Shown here piece after piece: positions 5,785 through 5,826 of a DNA stretch of 5,826 nucleotides (position 1 is the stretch's first letter; each line of letters begins with the position of its first letter). Origin of the DNA: a bacterium MnTg04 (lineage in GTDB: Bacteria > Pseudomonadota > Gammaproteobacteria > Steroidobacterales > MnTg04); contig BFAU01000139.1 in NCBI GenBank assembly GCA_008975185.1, forward strand, positions 1-5,826, written 5' to 3'. The notes beneath the pieces are model-generated. The model had not been told where the DNA came from. It saw nothing but the letters and a program-made list of their open reading frames with translations, and did no database searches. The position numbers and the translations under genes are program-made.

Positions 5785-5826
5785 ATGGCAATGCAACGAG
5801 AACAAGCGGTCAAGCTGATGCAGGAT
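5785..5826 (+). CDS. pilU: Start of PilU, PilT-dependent retraction ATPase (partial)
   Basis: Fourteen codons, starting MAMQREQAVKLMQD, run off the window end. GGAG lies eight bases before the ATG, and the gene begins 19 bases after the pilT stop, so the two are almost certainly co-transcribed. The charged helix REQAVKLMQD resembles the N-terminus of PilU proteins that begin with a short extra helix before the LLRLMV segment. pilU is the usual downstream neighbour of pilT. The ATPase motifs lie outside the window, so the call rests on position and this short match. Confidence 0.75.
   Translation, partial: MAMQREQAVKLMQD

Overview
The window reads as chromosomal core-type DNA of a proteobacterium, most likely a gammaproteobacterium. 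The main clue is the pair of genes for type IV pilus retraction ATPases (pilT, then the start of pilU) transcribed away from yggS and yggT, a neighbourhood typical of that class. Coding density is high, the sequence is fairly GC-rich, and most genes have clear Shine-Dalgarno sites. I saw no rRNA, tRNA, insertion sequence, CRISPR array or phage gene.

Layout, left to right. (1) Bases 1-40 are the last codons of a rightward gene, whose stop lies in a dyad that may act as a terminator. (2) A leftward pair follows: ornithine aminotransferase (747-1964) and, 44 bases downstream, a PEBP/YbhB-family protein (70-702). (3) The 169-base divergent spacer 1965-2133 holds the aminotransferase leader, with a stable hairpin against its ribosome binding site, and the upstream region of the next operon. 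(4) A rightward pair follows: a small alpha/beta hydrolase (2134-2784) and a TerB-like protein (2810-3274). (5) After a 41-base convergent gap with no convincing terminator comes a leftward pair, yggS (3915-4625) then yggT (3316-3846). They are separated by 68 bases holding a perfect 8-bp inverted repeat. (6) A 99-base divergent promoter region leads to pilT (4725-5765) and the first 14 codons of pilU (5785 to the window end).

How the genes fit together. PilT and PilU power pilus retraction (twitching motility, DNA uptake). YggS is the PLP homeostasis protein, and YggT is a membrane protein that usually accompanies it. The ornithine aminotransferase is itself a PLP enzyme and makes glutamate semialdehyde/P5C, the substrate of ProC. 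In relatives such as Pseudomonas, proC sits between yggS and yggT; here it is absent. The hydrolase/TerB pair is the least understood part. I found no clear sign of a wholly new system. The best leads are the missing proC with its intercistronic hairpin, the hydrolase-TerB pair, and the structured leader of the aminotransferase gene.
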